From: Borrelia sp. A-FGy1
GTDB taxonomy: Bacteria; Spirochaetota; Spirochaetia; Borreliales; Borreliaceae
NCBI RefSeq assembly: GCF_014084025.1
Contig: NZ_CP043682.1
Span: 339,582-403,581, forward strand
Reading direction: 5' to 3'
DNA: 64,000 nt
Shown here in pieces: positions 20,118 to 29,439 of the stretch; position 1 is the stretch's first letter; every line of letters begins with the position of its first letter. Both the position numbers and the translations under genes were made by a program. The notes beneath the pieces are model-generated. The model made no database searches. It was given only the letters and a program-made list of their open reading frames with translations, and was not told where the DNA came from.

Positions 20118-21677
20118 CTAAACTATATGTTTTCTCTCCAAGTATAAATCCATCAATTTTAAAAATAACCTTAAACTACTTATTATATTTTTAATTATAC
20201 TACCAAAGTTTATATTATTTCCATAAGTTTTAATAAGTTCAATATCAAGCTCCTTCCAATTATAAATCAATTCTCTTTCTGAAGAAGGCTTAGCATAATC
20301 CTCTAAACAATCCTTTAAACGTTGTTCCATAGAGTAAATTATTGAATAATACTCATTTAATAATATAGAAGCTTTCTTATTAATATCTGCCACTATGCTT
20401 AACAACAATTTTTCTGATGACTTATCTCCAACAGAAATCCTATGTAAAAGAGCTTTAATTCTATTACCATAATTTCCCTGATCACCAAGATTATTATCAA
20501 AATCAACAAGACTTGAATAAGCATTAATCAAAGAATGCATATCATTAGACATGTCTCTTGAAATCTCCATATCTTTCCACTGTCCCTTAATTATAAGTAT
20601 ATTAATCATATCATTAAGATCTCTTTTTACAAAATTAATCACATAAGTTTTCAAATAACCTAAAAGCTCACAATAAATATATCCGGGAGTGTTCATAATC
20701 TTAGAAGTAATCTTGACACTCATTCCTTCATTATAATTATCTAAATGTAAAAGCGTACCTGAAGGAAACAATTTTTCAGCTAAAACTTTAGATTTACTAT
20801 TTTTTTGAAAAACCTTAATTTTTTCTATTTCATTTGCAACATGTTTAGCAAGATCATTGAAAAACGTTTTTGCTATAGGTTTCGGCTTTTTTCCATTACA
20901 TATAGGAAAATAATCAGGATCTCCACTAACATACCTCACAAGATATAAAATTTCCTTATTCTTATTTATATCAATAACAGATGTTACTATCTTAAGCCAA
21001 GCATTTGGCTTAATAGGGAAATTACCCTTATCTCCATATACTTCTAAAAGTATATCATATAGGTTCTTCCAGACAGAAAAATCTACAATAGAATATATAT
21101 TCTCTAAAAAATCCTTAATCTCATCAAGTATCAATCCACAACCAACTGAATTAAATCTTGGTTTATAAACAAAATCATCTTCTGGAAAAAATCCATCAAA
21201 ATTCTTAATAATAGAATGATACGGATACAAGACCAAATCAAAAAATACATACAAAGCTTCACAAGTTTCATCTATTAACTTAATTTGCTCTTGAGTTACA
21301 TTTTTAAATAAGTAATTCAAATTATTATTCAAATTCTTAGGCATATCTGAAGTAAAATTAGGCATATCATTGGCCGAAAAAGAATAAATATAATCCAAAG
21401 CCTTTTTTTGACTTTCATTTAAATACTTTTCAACAACAAAGTGAATTATTTTATTTGAATTTCGATATCTTTGAACAAAAGGTTTCAAATAAGTAAAAGT
21501 TTTGTAAAGATTATAAATAAATTTAGCAAATTGAGGTAAAGCTTGTATTTTTGAAATATTAAAAAAATTACTTATTTTACTCAAATTATTTTTTAATTCT
21601 CTGATCCTTTTCTGCTTCACCTGTTCAGGAGTAAGCTCTCTGTTAAAAATAGAAAATAAAAAATCAAACAAACCCAA
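20118..21677 (-). CDS. Conserved spirochaetal protein of unknown function
   Basis: About 519 residues, mostly predicted alpha-helical, with no signal peptide or membrane segment. It opens GLFDFLFSIFNRELTPEQVKQKRIRELKNNLSKI. The TTG at 21677 has GGAGA 8-9 bases upstream and is the best start; another TTG at 21686 directly abuts that site. I recognise no catalytic motif. It resembles a family found only in spirochaetes that begins with the same short amphipathic opening. It is co-directional with rpmB, with a 9-base gap. Function is unknown. Confidence 0.7.
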   Translation of the reverse strand: MGLFDFLFSIFNRELTPEQVKQKRIRELKNNLSKISNFFNISKIQALPQFAKFIYNLYKTFTYLKPFVQRYRNSNKIIHFVVEKYLNESQKKALDYIYSFSANDMPNFTSDMPKNLNNNLNYLFKNVTQEQIKLIDETCEALYVFFDLVLYPYHSIIKNFDGFFPEDDFVYKPRFNSVGCGLILDEIKDFLENIYSIVDFSVWKNLYDILLEVYGDKGNFPIKPNAWLKIVTSVIDINKNKEILYLVRYVSGDPDYFPICNGKKPKPIAKTFFNDLAKHVANEIEKIKVFQKNSKSKVLAEKLFPSGTLLHLDNYNEGMSVKITSKIMNTPGYIYCELLGYLKTYVINFVKRDLNDMINILIIKGQWKDMEISRDMSNDMHSLINAYSSLVDFDNNLGDQGNYGNRIKALLHRISVGDKSSEKLLLSIVADINKKASILLNEYYSIIYSMEQRLKDCLEDYAKPSSERELIYNWKELDIELIKTYGNNINFGSIIKNIISSLRLFLKLMDLYLERKHIV

Positions 21678-21800
21678 ATTTACCAATCTCCCACTAAAAC
21701 TATAAAATTAATATTAATTTAAATAACAAAACTATCAAAATAACTATAAAAATTATACATAATTTATTGTAAAATAAAAGGAAATAAAGTAAATAATTTT

Positions 21801-22913
21801 ATGTACATAAAAAAATCAATTTTAATCGTATTTTTTACTTTAATTTTTAGTTGTTCAAGAAATGATATTATAATCTTACTAACCGACAATAAAATTGTTC
21901 CATTTTATGTAAATCAATTCAATATCGAAAATAAAACAAGCTTTATAGTTAAATACAAAGACTACATTAACATGGAAGCAATCAACAAAGAAAATGCTCG
22001 AATTGTTATATCAAAAACAATAGATAATATAAATATAATTAAAAATTTTAAAAATATTAAAAAGTATTATTCTCCAGATTATACAATTCTAAAAAATATA
22101 TCTGATAAATTCACGTATAGAATTATTCCCTTAAGCTTTGATGTTCCAATCTTAATATATAAAAAAGAATATAATATAGGACAATACATGGATCTACAAA
22201 GTATTAAAAGCGCATATAAAATTTTTCAAAGAGAAAAAAAATTCTTCATTTCTCCCTACATTTCTGAAAGCCTATTTTACACAATATCTACAATAAACAA
22301 AACAAACTTTTATTCTGCTAATAATAATCAAGAACATGATGAGAAAAAAATGTTAAACATAATAAACTATTTTAAATCATTTTTGGACGCAAACGAACTT
22401 AAATTACAAAAAAAATTTACAGAAAAATATAAATATTTGAAATTAGAAAACATACTACTTGAAAAAAATACTCTTTTAATAGCAGGGCTAAGTAATCTAA
22501 CATACTATAATAGATTAAATAAAGATATCAAAAATAAACTCAATTTCTTATACTTAACAGATCAAAACAAAAAATTAACAGTATCCAACATAAGCTTTAT
22601 GGGGGTTCAAGAGTTATCTCAACCTATAGAAAAATTTATCAAATGGATACTAGATAAAGAAACACAAAAAACCCTAATTCAACTTAAAGATAAAACTAAA
22701 TTTAACGAACATTTTGGTTTTATAAGTGGACTTACATCTTATAAAAGCTTGAACTTGCAATTTTCATCAATAATAAAAGAAGCTACTTCTTTTATTATTG
22801 ATGAAAATTATATAAATCAAAACTCATATATACTAAATAAAAAGCAAATAGAAAAAGAAATCCAAGCGATTAATGAATCATTTTTATCATCAATAATGAA
22901 AAACCCAAATTAG
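21801..22913 (+). CDS. Lipoprotein resembling an extracellular solute-binding protein
   Basis: 370 residues. The signal peptide KKSILIVFFTLIFSC ends in a spirochaetal lipobox, so Cys18 should be lipidated. The body (KIVPFYVNQFNIEN near the front, IIPLSFDVPILIYKKEY, ISFMGVQELSQPIEKFIKWILDKETQKTLIQ) has the rhythm of an ABC-type substrate-binding protein of the extracellular family 1 kind. No transporter genes are adjacent, so it would be an orphan or would use a permease elsewhere. It converges with the next gene. The assignment to the binding-protein fold is tentative. Confidence 0.72.
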   Translation: MYIKKSILIVFFTLIFSCSRNDIIILLTDNKIVPFYVNQFNIENKTSFIVKYKDYINMEAINKENARIVISKTIDNINIIKNFKNIKKYYSPDYTILKNISDKFTYRIIPLSFDVPILIYKKEYNIGQYMDLQSIKSAYKIFQREKKFFISPYISESLFYTISTINKTNFYSANNNQEHDEKKMLNIINYFKSFLDANELKLQKKFTEKYKYLKLENILLEKNTLLIAGLSNLTYYNRLNKDIKNKLNFLYLTDQNKKLTVSNISFMGVQELSQPIEKFIKWILDKETQKTLIQLKDKTKFNEHFGFISGLTSYKSLNLQFSSIIKEATSFIIDENYINQNSYILNKKQIEKEIQAINESFLSSIMKNPN

Positions 22914-22923
22914 AAGATTATGA

Positions 22924-24708
22924 TTACCTATAATTGACCCGTATTAAATGGAATATAAAAATTAATAAGAGGAATAAAAGCAAAACAAAAGACACGTATA
23001 TATTAATAAACATTTGAATAAAGATCGACATTAAAATAAATAACAAATAATTTATAAAAATCGAAATAACAACTGAAAAAATAGCTATCATTAAGCATAT
23101 TAAAAATACTATAAACTTAGAGTCAAATTCAAAACTAACCTTAGAAGAAACACCTATAAATAAAACCCCCCATAAAACCAATAAAATTGGATTTATCAAT
23201 AATAAAAGACTGAAAGAAAAAATACTTATTAATCTCAAGTTAAGCATTTCAACTTGACTAAAAGCTTGCAAAAGTCCTGGAACGGACAAAAATATATTAC
23301 TGCCAGAATTTGAAAATAAATGTAAATTATCAACATCCTTATTAATGCTAATAATAGCAGGTTCACTTAAATCAAAATCTCTAGCCGACACAATAATTTT
23401 AGTGGAAATGATATTACTATCTTCATTATACTTATCCAAAACATTTTGATGAACCTCATTACCCTTAAGAGTAGCAAATGGAACTTTAATATGAAATATA
23501 ATATTACCTGCTTTATTGAATCTAATGAGCTCAAAATTTTTAACCATTTTTATATAAGAAATACCATTTACAATTTTTTGCATATAAATATAATCGAATG
23601 TCTCATTCTCAGAGTTAGACTGGAACAACAAAACATCATTTATACCATGATGTTCATAATATTTTTCAATCTCATCAAAGAAAAGATAGTCGTTTCTAAG
23701 TTTTTCCAAAGACTTATTCTTATAACTTAAAATCTCATTATCGTTTGGAAATAATTTATGAAGTCTCAAGAATCCATAGTATGCATCTCTAAATTTTTCT
23801 GTATTAAAATATAAAAAATTTTTCTGCTTCTCTTCCAAAACTAGATGCCTCTTCTCATTCTCAATATTCCTACTCTCATTAATAGCCTCAAAAGTTAAGT
23901 CTAAAAGAGCAGCAAGATCATCATCTCTAGTAGAAGCAAATCCTATATAAGCAAAATAATTAGCTGTAGCATAATCGCCCTTATCAATAAGCTCATTAAC
24001 AATATCTTGAAAATCTTTTTTAGTGAGACTTCTAATTAAATATGTCTTAATAGTCTTTTTAATTTTTTCTAAATTAACATCATAAATAGGCATTCTATTA
24101 TATTCTGACTTCACTAAGTAATAATTAATAGAAAGTTCATCATTATCAAAATCAATAAGCCTCATTTTATTATATATTCTAACTAAATCTTCTAAATACT
24201 TCCTTTTCTTTTTCATTGCTTCTATTAAATTATTTACATCTAAAATCTTATTTGTTGATAAGCTTATATCTATGCCCTTTACTTTATTTACTATTTCATT
24301 TGCCTGATTTTCAAGAAGATTATATCTCTCGTAACTATATCTATACTCACTCCTTTGAGTAATAGCATAAGGCAAAATAAAATTAAAAATAAGAGAAACA
24401 ACAATTCCTACTATAAAAAATAAAAAGACAAATGGATAAAATTTTCTAAATAAATAACCTCTATATTCTTTTAAATAAACTCTTGTTTCATGCTGACATA
24501 AGAAAATAAAATAAACACAAACAAAAAAAATAAAAAATCCATTAAAATAATGATGAATACCTAAAACAGTATCAAAAAATGTGGCTACTAACCTATATTT
24601 CTCTAAATAATCTGATCCCAAAAAATATGTATAACAAAAAATTAAACAAATAAATAAAAATAAATAAATAATAAAATTGCTTATAAAAAAATATAACTCT
24701 CTTTTCAT
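22924..24708 (-). CDS. Integral membrane protein with a large soluble middle domain, function unknown
   Basis: 594 residues. There are three N-terminal hydrophobic segments (residues 8-30, 55-72, 92-115), then about 330 polar residues with helical, TPR-like character (DYATANYFAYIGFA, FRDAYYGFLRLHKLFPNDNEILSYKNKSLEKL), then a cluster of strongly hydrophobic segments from about residue 490 to the end. No enzyme motif is recognised. It lies 5 bases after the 24714-25655 membrane gene and probably forms one unit with it. Confidence 0.7.
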   Translation of the reverse strand: MKRELYFFISNFIIYLFLFICLIFCYTYFLGSDYLEKYRLVATFFDTVLGIHHYFNGFFIFFVCVYFIFLCQHETRVYLKEYRGYLFRKFYPFVFLFFIVGIVVSLIFNFILPYAITQRSEYRYSYERYNLLENQANEIVNKVKGIDISLSTNKILDVNNLIEAMKKKRKYLEDLVRIYNKMRLIDFDNDELSINYYLVKSEYNRMPIYDVNLEKIKKTIKTYLIRSLTKKDFQDIVNELIDKGDYATANYFAYIGFASTRDDDLAALLDLTFEAINESRNIENEKRHLVLEEKQKNFLYFNTEKFRDAYYGFLRLHKLFPNDNEILSYKNKSLEKLRNDYLFFDEIEKYYEHHGINDVLLFQSNSENETFDYIYMQKIVNGISYIKMVKNFELIRFNKAGNIIFHIKVPFATLKGNEVHQNVLDKYNEDSNIISTKIIVSARDFDLSEPAIISINKDVDNLHLFSNSGSNIFLSVPGLLQAFSQVEMLNLRLISIFSFSLLLLINPILLVLWGVLFIGVSSKVSFEFDSKFIVFLICLMIAIFSVVISIFINYLLFILMSIFIQMFINIYVSFVLLLFLLLIFIFHLIRVNYR

Positions 24709-24713
24709 AAACT

Positions 24714-25655
24714 CTACAAATTATTATCAAATCCTTCATTAATCTTAATACAATCGGATATAAATCCAAACAAATAAATAGAAAAGAAAGTCAGAATACA
24801 AAAAATAAAAGGAATATAATCAGAGATCACATTCTCTCCCAAAATTAAATTAAAATTTTTAGGAAACTCAATTGCATAAATATTATAAACTTTAAAAAAT
24901 AATATAATAAAAATAGGGTAAAGAAATAAAGAAAAATTACTTGAGAATACAAGATTAAAAATATAAGAAAATGAAAATAAAAGCAAACCAAACCCAAATA
25001 TGTTAAATATCAAACCAACCTTTCCTAAAGACAGAAAAAAATTATTTAAAGTTTCCAAATCATTAAAAACATAGCTAATCAATCTACTGTATAATTTCTG
25101 TATCAAAAATGCATCTTTCTCAGGATAAATAGTATTAACTTGAGAAAAGTATGGACTATATGAAAATTCATTAAAATCATTGTCATTATTCTCGTTTTTT
25201 TCTACCTTTAAAAGACCCTTAAAACCAAAAAATTTAACATCATTACTATAAAATAATAGCTTGCCATCAAAAAAATGCACTATACCATCTCTAATAACTC
25301 TGTCTCTAGCTTGATGAAGATTATTAAACATAGAATTAAAATTAGAAGACGATTTAAATCCAAAGTAGGACAACGATAATATAAAAATAAAAGTAATAAA
25401 ATACAAAGTTTTAGATATTCTTGAAACCTCTATACTAAAAGGATAAGAAATTCTCATAAAAGTAATAACAAGGGCTAAAGGAAATGCATAAACATAAGTA
25501 TCATAATATAGTTCCCAACTAAAAATAGAAAAATCTACATATAGAAATTTATATTTCAAATAAAATGTAAAAAGAAAGACAAAAGACAAAATAAAAAATA
25601 TAACAATAAACCTACAAGTTACTAAAAAAATAAATTTTAAAGCATTTAGCATCAT
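24714..25655 (-). CDS. Integral membrane protein, function unknown
   Basis: 313 residues with about six hydrophobic segments: three near the front (residues 8-30, 50-68, 80-100), a polar loop of about 90 residues containing FFDGKLLFYSNDVKFFGF, and three or four near the end. The layout (membrane pairs flanking one external loop) superficially recalls LptF/LptG-type proteins, but no sequence motif supports that, and Borrelia makes no lipopolysaccharide. It is the first gene of a two-gene membrane unit. Start ATGATG at 25655. Confidence 0.65.
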   Translation of the reverse strand: MMLNALKFIFLVTCRFIVIFFILSFVFLFTFYLKYKFLYVDFSIFSWELYYDTYVYAFPLALVITFMRISYPFSIEVSRISKTLYFITFIFILSLSYFGFKSSSNFNSMFNNLHQARDRVIRDGIVHFFDGKLLFYSNDVKFFGFKGLLKVEKNENNDNDFNEFSYSPYFSQVNTIYPEKDAFLIQKLYSRLISYVFNDLETLNNFFLSLGKVGLIFNIFGFGLLLFSFSYIFNLVFSSNFSLFLYPIFIILFFKVYNIYAIEFPKNFNLILGENVISDYIPFIFCILTFFSIYLFGFISDCIKINEGFDNNL

Positions 25656-25683
25656 AAATCCCTATACGTCGAAAATAAACATT

Positions 25684-26169
25684 TTAAGACTTTTTAGCAG
25701 ATAAAACATCTTTAATTTTTTGTTTAGCTTCTTCAAAACTAATTTGCAAAGCTAAACTAATTTCATGCTCCAAAATCAACTCAAAATCATTTAAAATCCT
25801 TTTTTCATAGAACGGCAATTCTTTCTGAGTAGACTTTGCGTATAAGAATTTATACAATTTAGCGGTATTTAGTATATCATTTTGCTTATAAAAATCATGA
25901 CTACCATCTTTTATTTTTTTTTGATCTATTTGACCTTCAAAATCTTTAATAACATCAAAGACTTCCTTCACCTTTTCTCTACTAACCAAAGCTCTAATCC
26001 CAAGATCATCAGCCCTATCAACAGGCACCATAAAAGTCATCTCATTAAAGGGAAAGTATATTTCATAATAATCAATAAACTTACCATTAAACTCTTTATT
26101 TTGAATATTTTTTATCCTACCCACTCCCTGCATTGGATAAACTACAGCTTGATCTAATACAAATGCCAC
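25684..26169 (-). CDS. ltpA: CarD/CdnL-type transcriptional regulator LtpA
   Basis: 161 residues. The N-terminal RNA-polymerase-interacting domain is clear (DQAVVYPMQGVGRIKNIQNKEFNGK, YYEIYFPFNEMTFMVPVDRADDLGIRALVS), and a helical C-terminal domain follows. CarD/CdnL proteins bind the RNA polymerase beta subunit and stabilise open complexes. In B. burgdorferi the equivalent protein, LtpA, is known for higher expression at low temperature and a role in the tick-mammal cycle. The start is GTG with GAGG upstream. It lies 28 bases ahead of the next minus-strand gene (24714-25655), which encodes a membrane protein. Confidence 0.93.
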   Translation of the reverse strand: MAFVLDQAVVYPMQGVGRIKNIQNKEFNGKFIDYYEIYFPFNEMTFMVPVDRADDLGIRALVSREKVKEVFDVIKDFEGQIDQKKIKDGSHDFYKQNDILNTAKLYKFLYAKSTQKELPFYEKRILNDFELILEHEISLALQISFEEAKQKIKDVLSAKKS

Positions 26170-26216
26170 TTTTTACCTCATATAATAAATTTCACTAATA
26201 TTTAAATCAAAAGAAG

Positions 26217-26810
26217 TTATAAAAACACACTTAAATTAGTTCTAATACCAAATTTATTTACGTAAAACAAATTTTCAAGATAATCATTGCTACAAAAACT
26301 TATTATCATACTAGGAGTAAGTTTGTTAATATTTGCAAAAAACATTTCTCTATTTCTCTTAACAGCTTTCAAATCATAGTAACCAATAAAATTAATCTCT
26401 TTATGTGATTCTTTCAATCTTAAAAAATTCTTCTTAGAAATTATTTTATCCTTGTCTATAATATAGCATGTTTTATATGTATTTTCTAGTATACTCATCA
26501 AAATAAGCAAAATTGAATTTGAATCATAACAACTAACATCAATTTTTTTAAAAAGCTTGCAAAGAACCCTCAACAACTTGGAACTTGAAAAGACAAGTGA
26601 AGAATCCTTAATAATATTTCTAAACTTTTTAAAAATCAAAAATTTTACTAAAGTCTTAAAATTAACAAAAATAACCATTGAATGATATGGATGGGACAAA
26701 AGATATTCAAATCGACTCACTAATTTATCATTATTCTTAAACACATCTATTGGCATCCCGAAAAAATAAATCCTATCCGGTTTTGAGTATATATCTTTTA
26801 AATTAGCCAT
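26217..26810 (-). CDS. Hypothetical protein, faintly WecG/TagA-like
   Basis: 197 residues. The front (RIYFFGMPIDVFKN, then a hydrophobic IFVNFKTLVKFLIF) and the middle (FIGYYDLKAVKRNREMFFANINKLTPSMIISFCSN) follow the layout of WecG/TagA/CpsF glycosyltransferases, but the catalytic D-G segment of that family reads SLVFSSSK here, so activity is doubtful. It is short for the family (about 240). It overlaps the end of rsmE by 8 bases, so it is translated from the same message. The assignment is weak; treat as unknown. Confidence 0.6.
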   Translation of the reverse strand: MANLKDIYSKPDRIYFFGMPIDVFKNNDKLVSRFEYLLSHPYHSMVIFVNFKTLVKFLIFKKFRNIIKDSSLVFSSSKLLRVLCKLFKKIDVSCYDSNSILLILMSILENTYKTCYIIDKDKIISKKNFLRLKESHKEINFIGYYDLKAVKRNREMFFANINKLTPSMIISFCSNDYLENLFYVNKFGIRTNLSVFL

Positions 26811-27531
26811 TATTACCCTCTAATAACAATTTAAAACAAATAAGTGAATAAACAATAGCTGTATCTGCTCTCAAAATTGAAGTATTAAACCTAACAAATT
26901 TAAAACCCAAATCCTTAAATAAATTAATTTCTGCTATTGAAAAGCAACCCTCAGGTCCTATTAAAATCCCAATTTTATGTAAAGTACTTATGCTATCGCC
27001 ACAACCTAATAAAATACCATCTTGATGAGCAACATAATAATTAACAGAAGATGAATAAGGAACACTAAAAAAATTTTCGTAAAAATTAATATTAGGAACA
27101 TGTACATTGCCACTTTGTTTTAGAGCTTCATCTATTATTTTTAAAAATCTAGATCTTTTAAAATTTAAATCATCAATATCTATCTTAGAAACAGAATTAT
27201 CACCATTAACAATGTTTATATGATCTACTCCAATTTCAACAATTTGTCTTAAACATAAATCTAATTTCCTGCCCTTAAGATTAGATATAAACATACTTAT
27301 TTCAAAATGCCGCCTTTTTATTTTCTCTATCTTAAGAGTATAAAGCTTAATAAGCTTATTATCCATGCTTAAAATTTTAGCAAACCTTATTTCTTTTCCT
27401 TTCAACAAAACATTTAATGTATCCCCTACCTTAAACCTTCTCACATGAAAAAGATAATGGCAAATCTTACTATCGTTAATAACGATATCATTCCCAAATA
27501 AACAGCTATCATCTAAGACTATTTGTTTCAC
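26803..27531 (-). CDS. rsmE: 16S rRNA m3U1498 methyltransferase RsmE
   Basis: 242 residues. It is a SPOUT-class enzyme that methylates U1498 of 16S rRNA. The N-terminal PUA-like part carries HYLFHVRRFKVGDTLNVL. The SAM-binding knot reads IGILIGPEGCFSIAEINLFKDLGF followed by ILRADTAIVYSL, matching GPEGGFS-x-x-E ... ILR-x-ETA with conservative changes (G to C, E to D). The start is GTG. It follows the ctp protease gene by 7 bases and overlaps the next gene. Confidence 0.93.
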   Translation of the reverse strand: MKQIVLDDSCLFGNDIVINDSKICHYLFHVRRFKVGDTLNVLLKGKEIRFAKILSMDNKLIKLYTLKIEKIKRRHFEISMFISNLKGRKLDLCLRQIVEIGVDHINIVNGDNSVSKIDIDDLNFKRSRFLKIIDEALKQSGNVHVPNINFYENFFSVPYSSSVNYYVAHQDGILLGCGDSISTLHKIGILIGPEGCFSIAEINLFKDLGFKFVRFNTSILRADTAIVYSLICFKLLLEGNNG

Positions 27532-27538
27532 AGACCAA

Positions 27539-28954
27539 CTATTTAGTTTCGTTTAAAAGATATTCATAAGAAGCTCTTAATGCCTTATCATAATGTAAAT
27601 TATAAATCGGGACTTCTTGATTTGTGTCTTGATAAAATTTAGTAAGAATATACTGACCTAAAAAGTCTTTATCCACATTATAATTATCATGTCCCTTAAT
27701 AAGAACATCAATAAAATTATCTATTTCATATTCAGTAATAGTCTTTCTACCCTCTAAAAAATGCCCTATTAAATCCTTGTCAAAAATTTCTTTATATGCT
27801 ACTACTTCTTCCTCGGAAAAATCCTTCACAACAATCTCTAAATCAGGTTCAATTCCAATATTATGTATACTTTGACCAGATGGAGTATAGTATTTTGAAT
27901 TAGTAATCTTAAATCCTCCCGTATGGAAAGGGATTACATTTTGTATAACTCCTTTACCATAGGATTTTTCACCTATAATGTAAGCTCTCTTATGGTCTTT
28001 TAAAGCTCCAACTAAAACTTCAGATGCTGATGCTGAATGCTTATCAATTAAAGCAACAATTTTCATATCTAAAGGCACCAAAAACTCAGAACTAGCCTTA
28101 TATTCAAAAGGAGCTTTAGTATCTCTTGTCTTTGTTGAAACAATAACTCCCTCAGTCAAAATATCATCGGCTATCTTTATTGCATCCTTCAGAAATCCTC
28201 CGGTATTAAGTCTTAAGTCTAAAATCAAAGATTTAATATTCTGAGATTTAAGTTTTTCTAAAGCTTTTCTAAAGTAACTATTAGTGTTTGGGTTAAAACT
28301 TACTATCCTAATATACCCAACTTCTTCATTGATAACATCATATTTAACAGTCTGTATGTCCAATTTTTCTCTTACAAGTTCAAATTCTAATTTTAAATCT
28401 TTACCTCTTAGAATAGAAACTTTAACTTTTGTACCTTCTTTCCCTCTTAAAAGCTCAACAACTTGTTCTACCGTCATCAAAGAAGCACTTTTACCATCAA
28501 CTGCTGTGATATAATCACCCGATCTTATGCCAGCCTTATACGCAGGTCCCTCCTCAAAAGGAGTAAGAACTTTAACATAAGAAAAACTAGGTTCAAGATT
28601 ACCTCCTTTAGAAGGATCTTTTTTAGTAATAGTAACCCCAATTCCAACATAATTTCCCTCTGTAGTCTTTGATATCTCTTCCAAATCTTTTCTTGTTAAA
28701 TATTGAGAATACGGATCATCCAATGCCTGAAACATCCCCTTTAAAGCCCCTTCAAAAATAGCTTCATCATTAACAGGTTCAACATAGTTTCTCTTAATAA
28801 AATCAAAAGCTTCTGTCATCATATGACCATAATTTGACACAGATAATTTACTTTTAGAAGAATTTGATTGTGCAAAGATAGACTCTACAACAACTAAAAA
28901 ACTCATGCTAATAGCTAATAAGAAGCATCCAAATATTAAAAATTTTTTTTTCAT
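27539..28954 (-). CDS. ctp: Carboxy-terminal processing protease (S41 family)
   Basis: 471 residues, taking the ATG at 28954 as the start (AGGA upstream; a signal peptide KKKFLIFGCFLLAISMSFLVVVES then fits). A longer frame to 29059 lacks such a site. After the signal comes a helical N-domain with DDPYSQYLTRKDL, a PDZ domain (VLTPFEEGPAYKAGIRSGDYITAVDG), and the S41 core with catalytic serine/lysine in ALIDKHSASASEVLVGALKDHKRAYIIGEKSYGKGVIQ. It cleaves C-termini of exported proteins; in B. burgdorferi the equivalent processes outer-membrane proteins such as P13. Confidence 0.96.
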   Translation of the reverse strand: MKKKFLIFGCFLLAISMSFLVVVESIFAQSNSSKSKLSVSNYGHMMTEAFDFIKRNYVEPVNDEAIFEGALKGMFQALDDPYSQYLTRKDLEEISKTTEGNYVGIGVTITKKDPSKGGNLEPSFSYVKVLTPFEEGPAYKAGIRSGDYITAVDGKSASLMTVEQVVELLRGKEGTKVKVSILRGKDLKLEFELVREKLDIQTVKYDVINEEVGYIRIVSFNPNTNSYFRKALEKLKSQNIKSLILDLRLNTGGFLKDAIKIADDILTEGVIVSTKTRDTKAPFEYKASSEFLVPLDMKIVALIDKHSASASEVLVGALKDHKRAYIIGEKSYGKGVIQNVIPFHTGGFKITNSKYYTPSGQSIHNIGIEPDLEIVVKDFSEEEVVAYKEIFDKDLIGHFLEGRKTITEYEIDNFIDVLIKGHDNYNVDKDFLGQYILTKFYQDTNQEVPIYNLHYDKALRASYEYLLNETK

Positions 28955-29015
28955 CCAATTAATTCCTACACAAATAAAACTTGATTTTATCTTCATAATA
29001 TAATACTTTAAGATT

Positions 29016-29435
29016 ATGTTAAAGACAAATACTTTGAAAATAAAAATTATATATTGCACTGTTGCTATGCAAATACTTAAAAGCCTATTAATACTGGTGG
29101 AACTTTATGGAGCTATCAACAAAACGATATTTGTCAGTAATTCTTCTATTAAGTTTATGCTATCTTTCATTATATTTTCACCAGAATTATTTCTTACAAT
29201 AATAATAATAAATTATTTGTTGTATGAAAAATTTAAAATTCTTCACAATTTGATCATAACAACAAAAATTTTTCAAATAATAATGGGAGTTATGTTATTC
29301 ATATTGGGTTATAGTCTTCGCTTATATGTATATCAACTATCCCTATTCCATCTTTTAGGAATAATAATAATTTACGCTACATTCAACTCAATAAGTCTAG
29401 TTTTAATCAAAATAAAGGACAAATTAACGGAGTAA
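29016..29435 (+). CDS. Small four-helix membrane protein, function unknown
   Basis: 139 residues, with hydrophobic segments near residues 20-35, 45-68, 85-105 and 110-132. No family recognised. Start is uncertain: ATG at 29016 or a second ATG at 29067, and neither has a convincing Shine-Dalgarno. It diverges from ctp and its stop is only 4 bases before the TTG of the MinD-like gene, so the two are probably one unit. Confidence 0.6.
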   Translation: MLKTNTLKIKIIYCTVAMQILKSLLILVELYGAINKTIFVSNSSIKFMLSFIIFSPELFLTIIIINYLLYEKFKILHNLIITTKIFQIIMGVMLFILGYSLRLYVYQLSLFHLLGIIIIYATFNSISLVLIKIKDKLTE

Positions 29436-29439
29436 AAGT

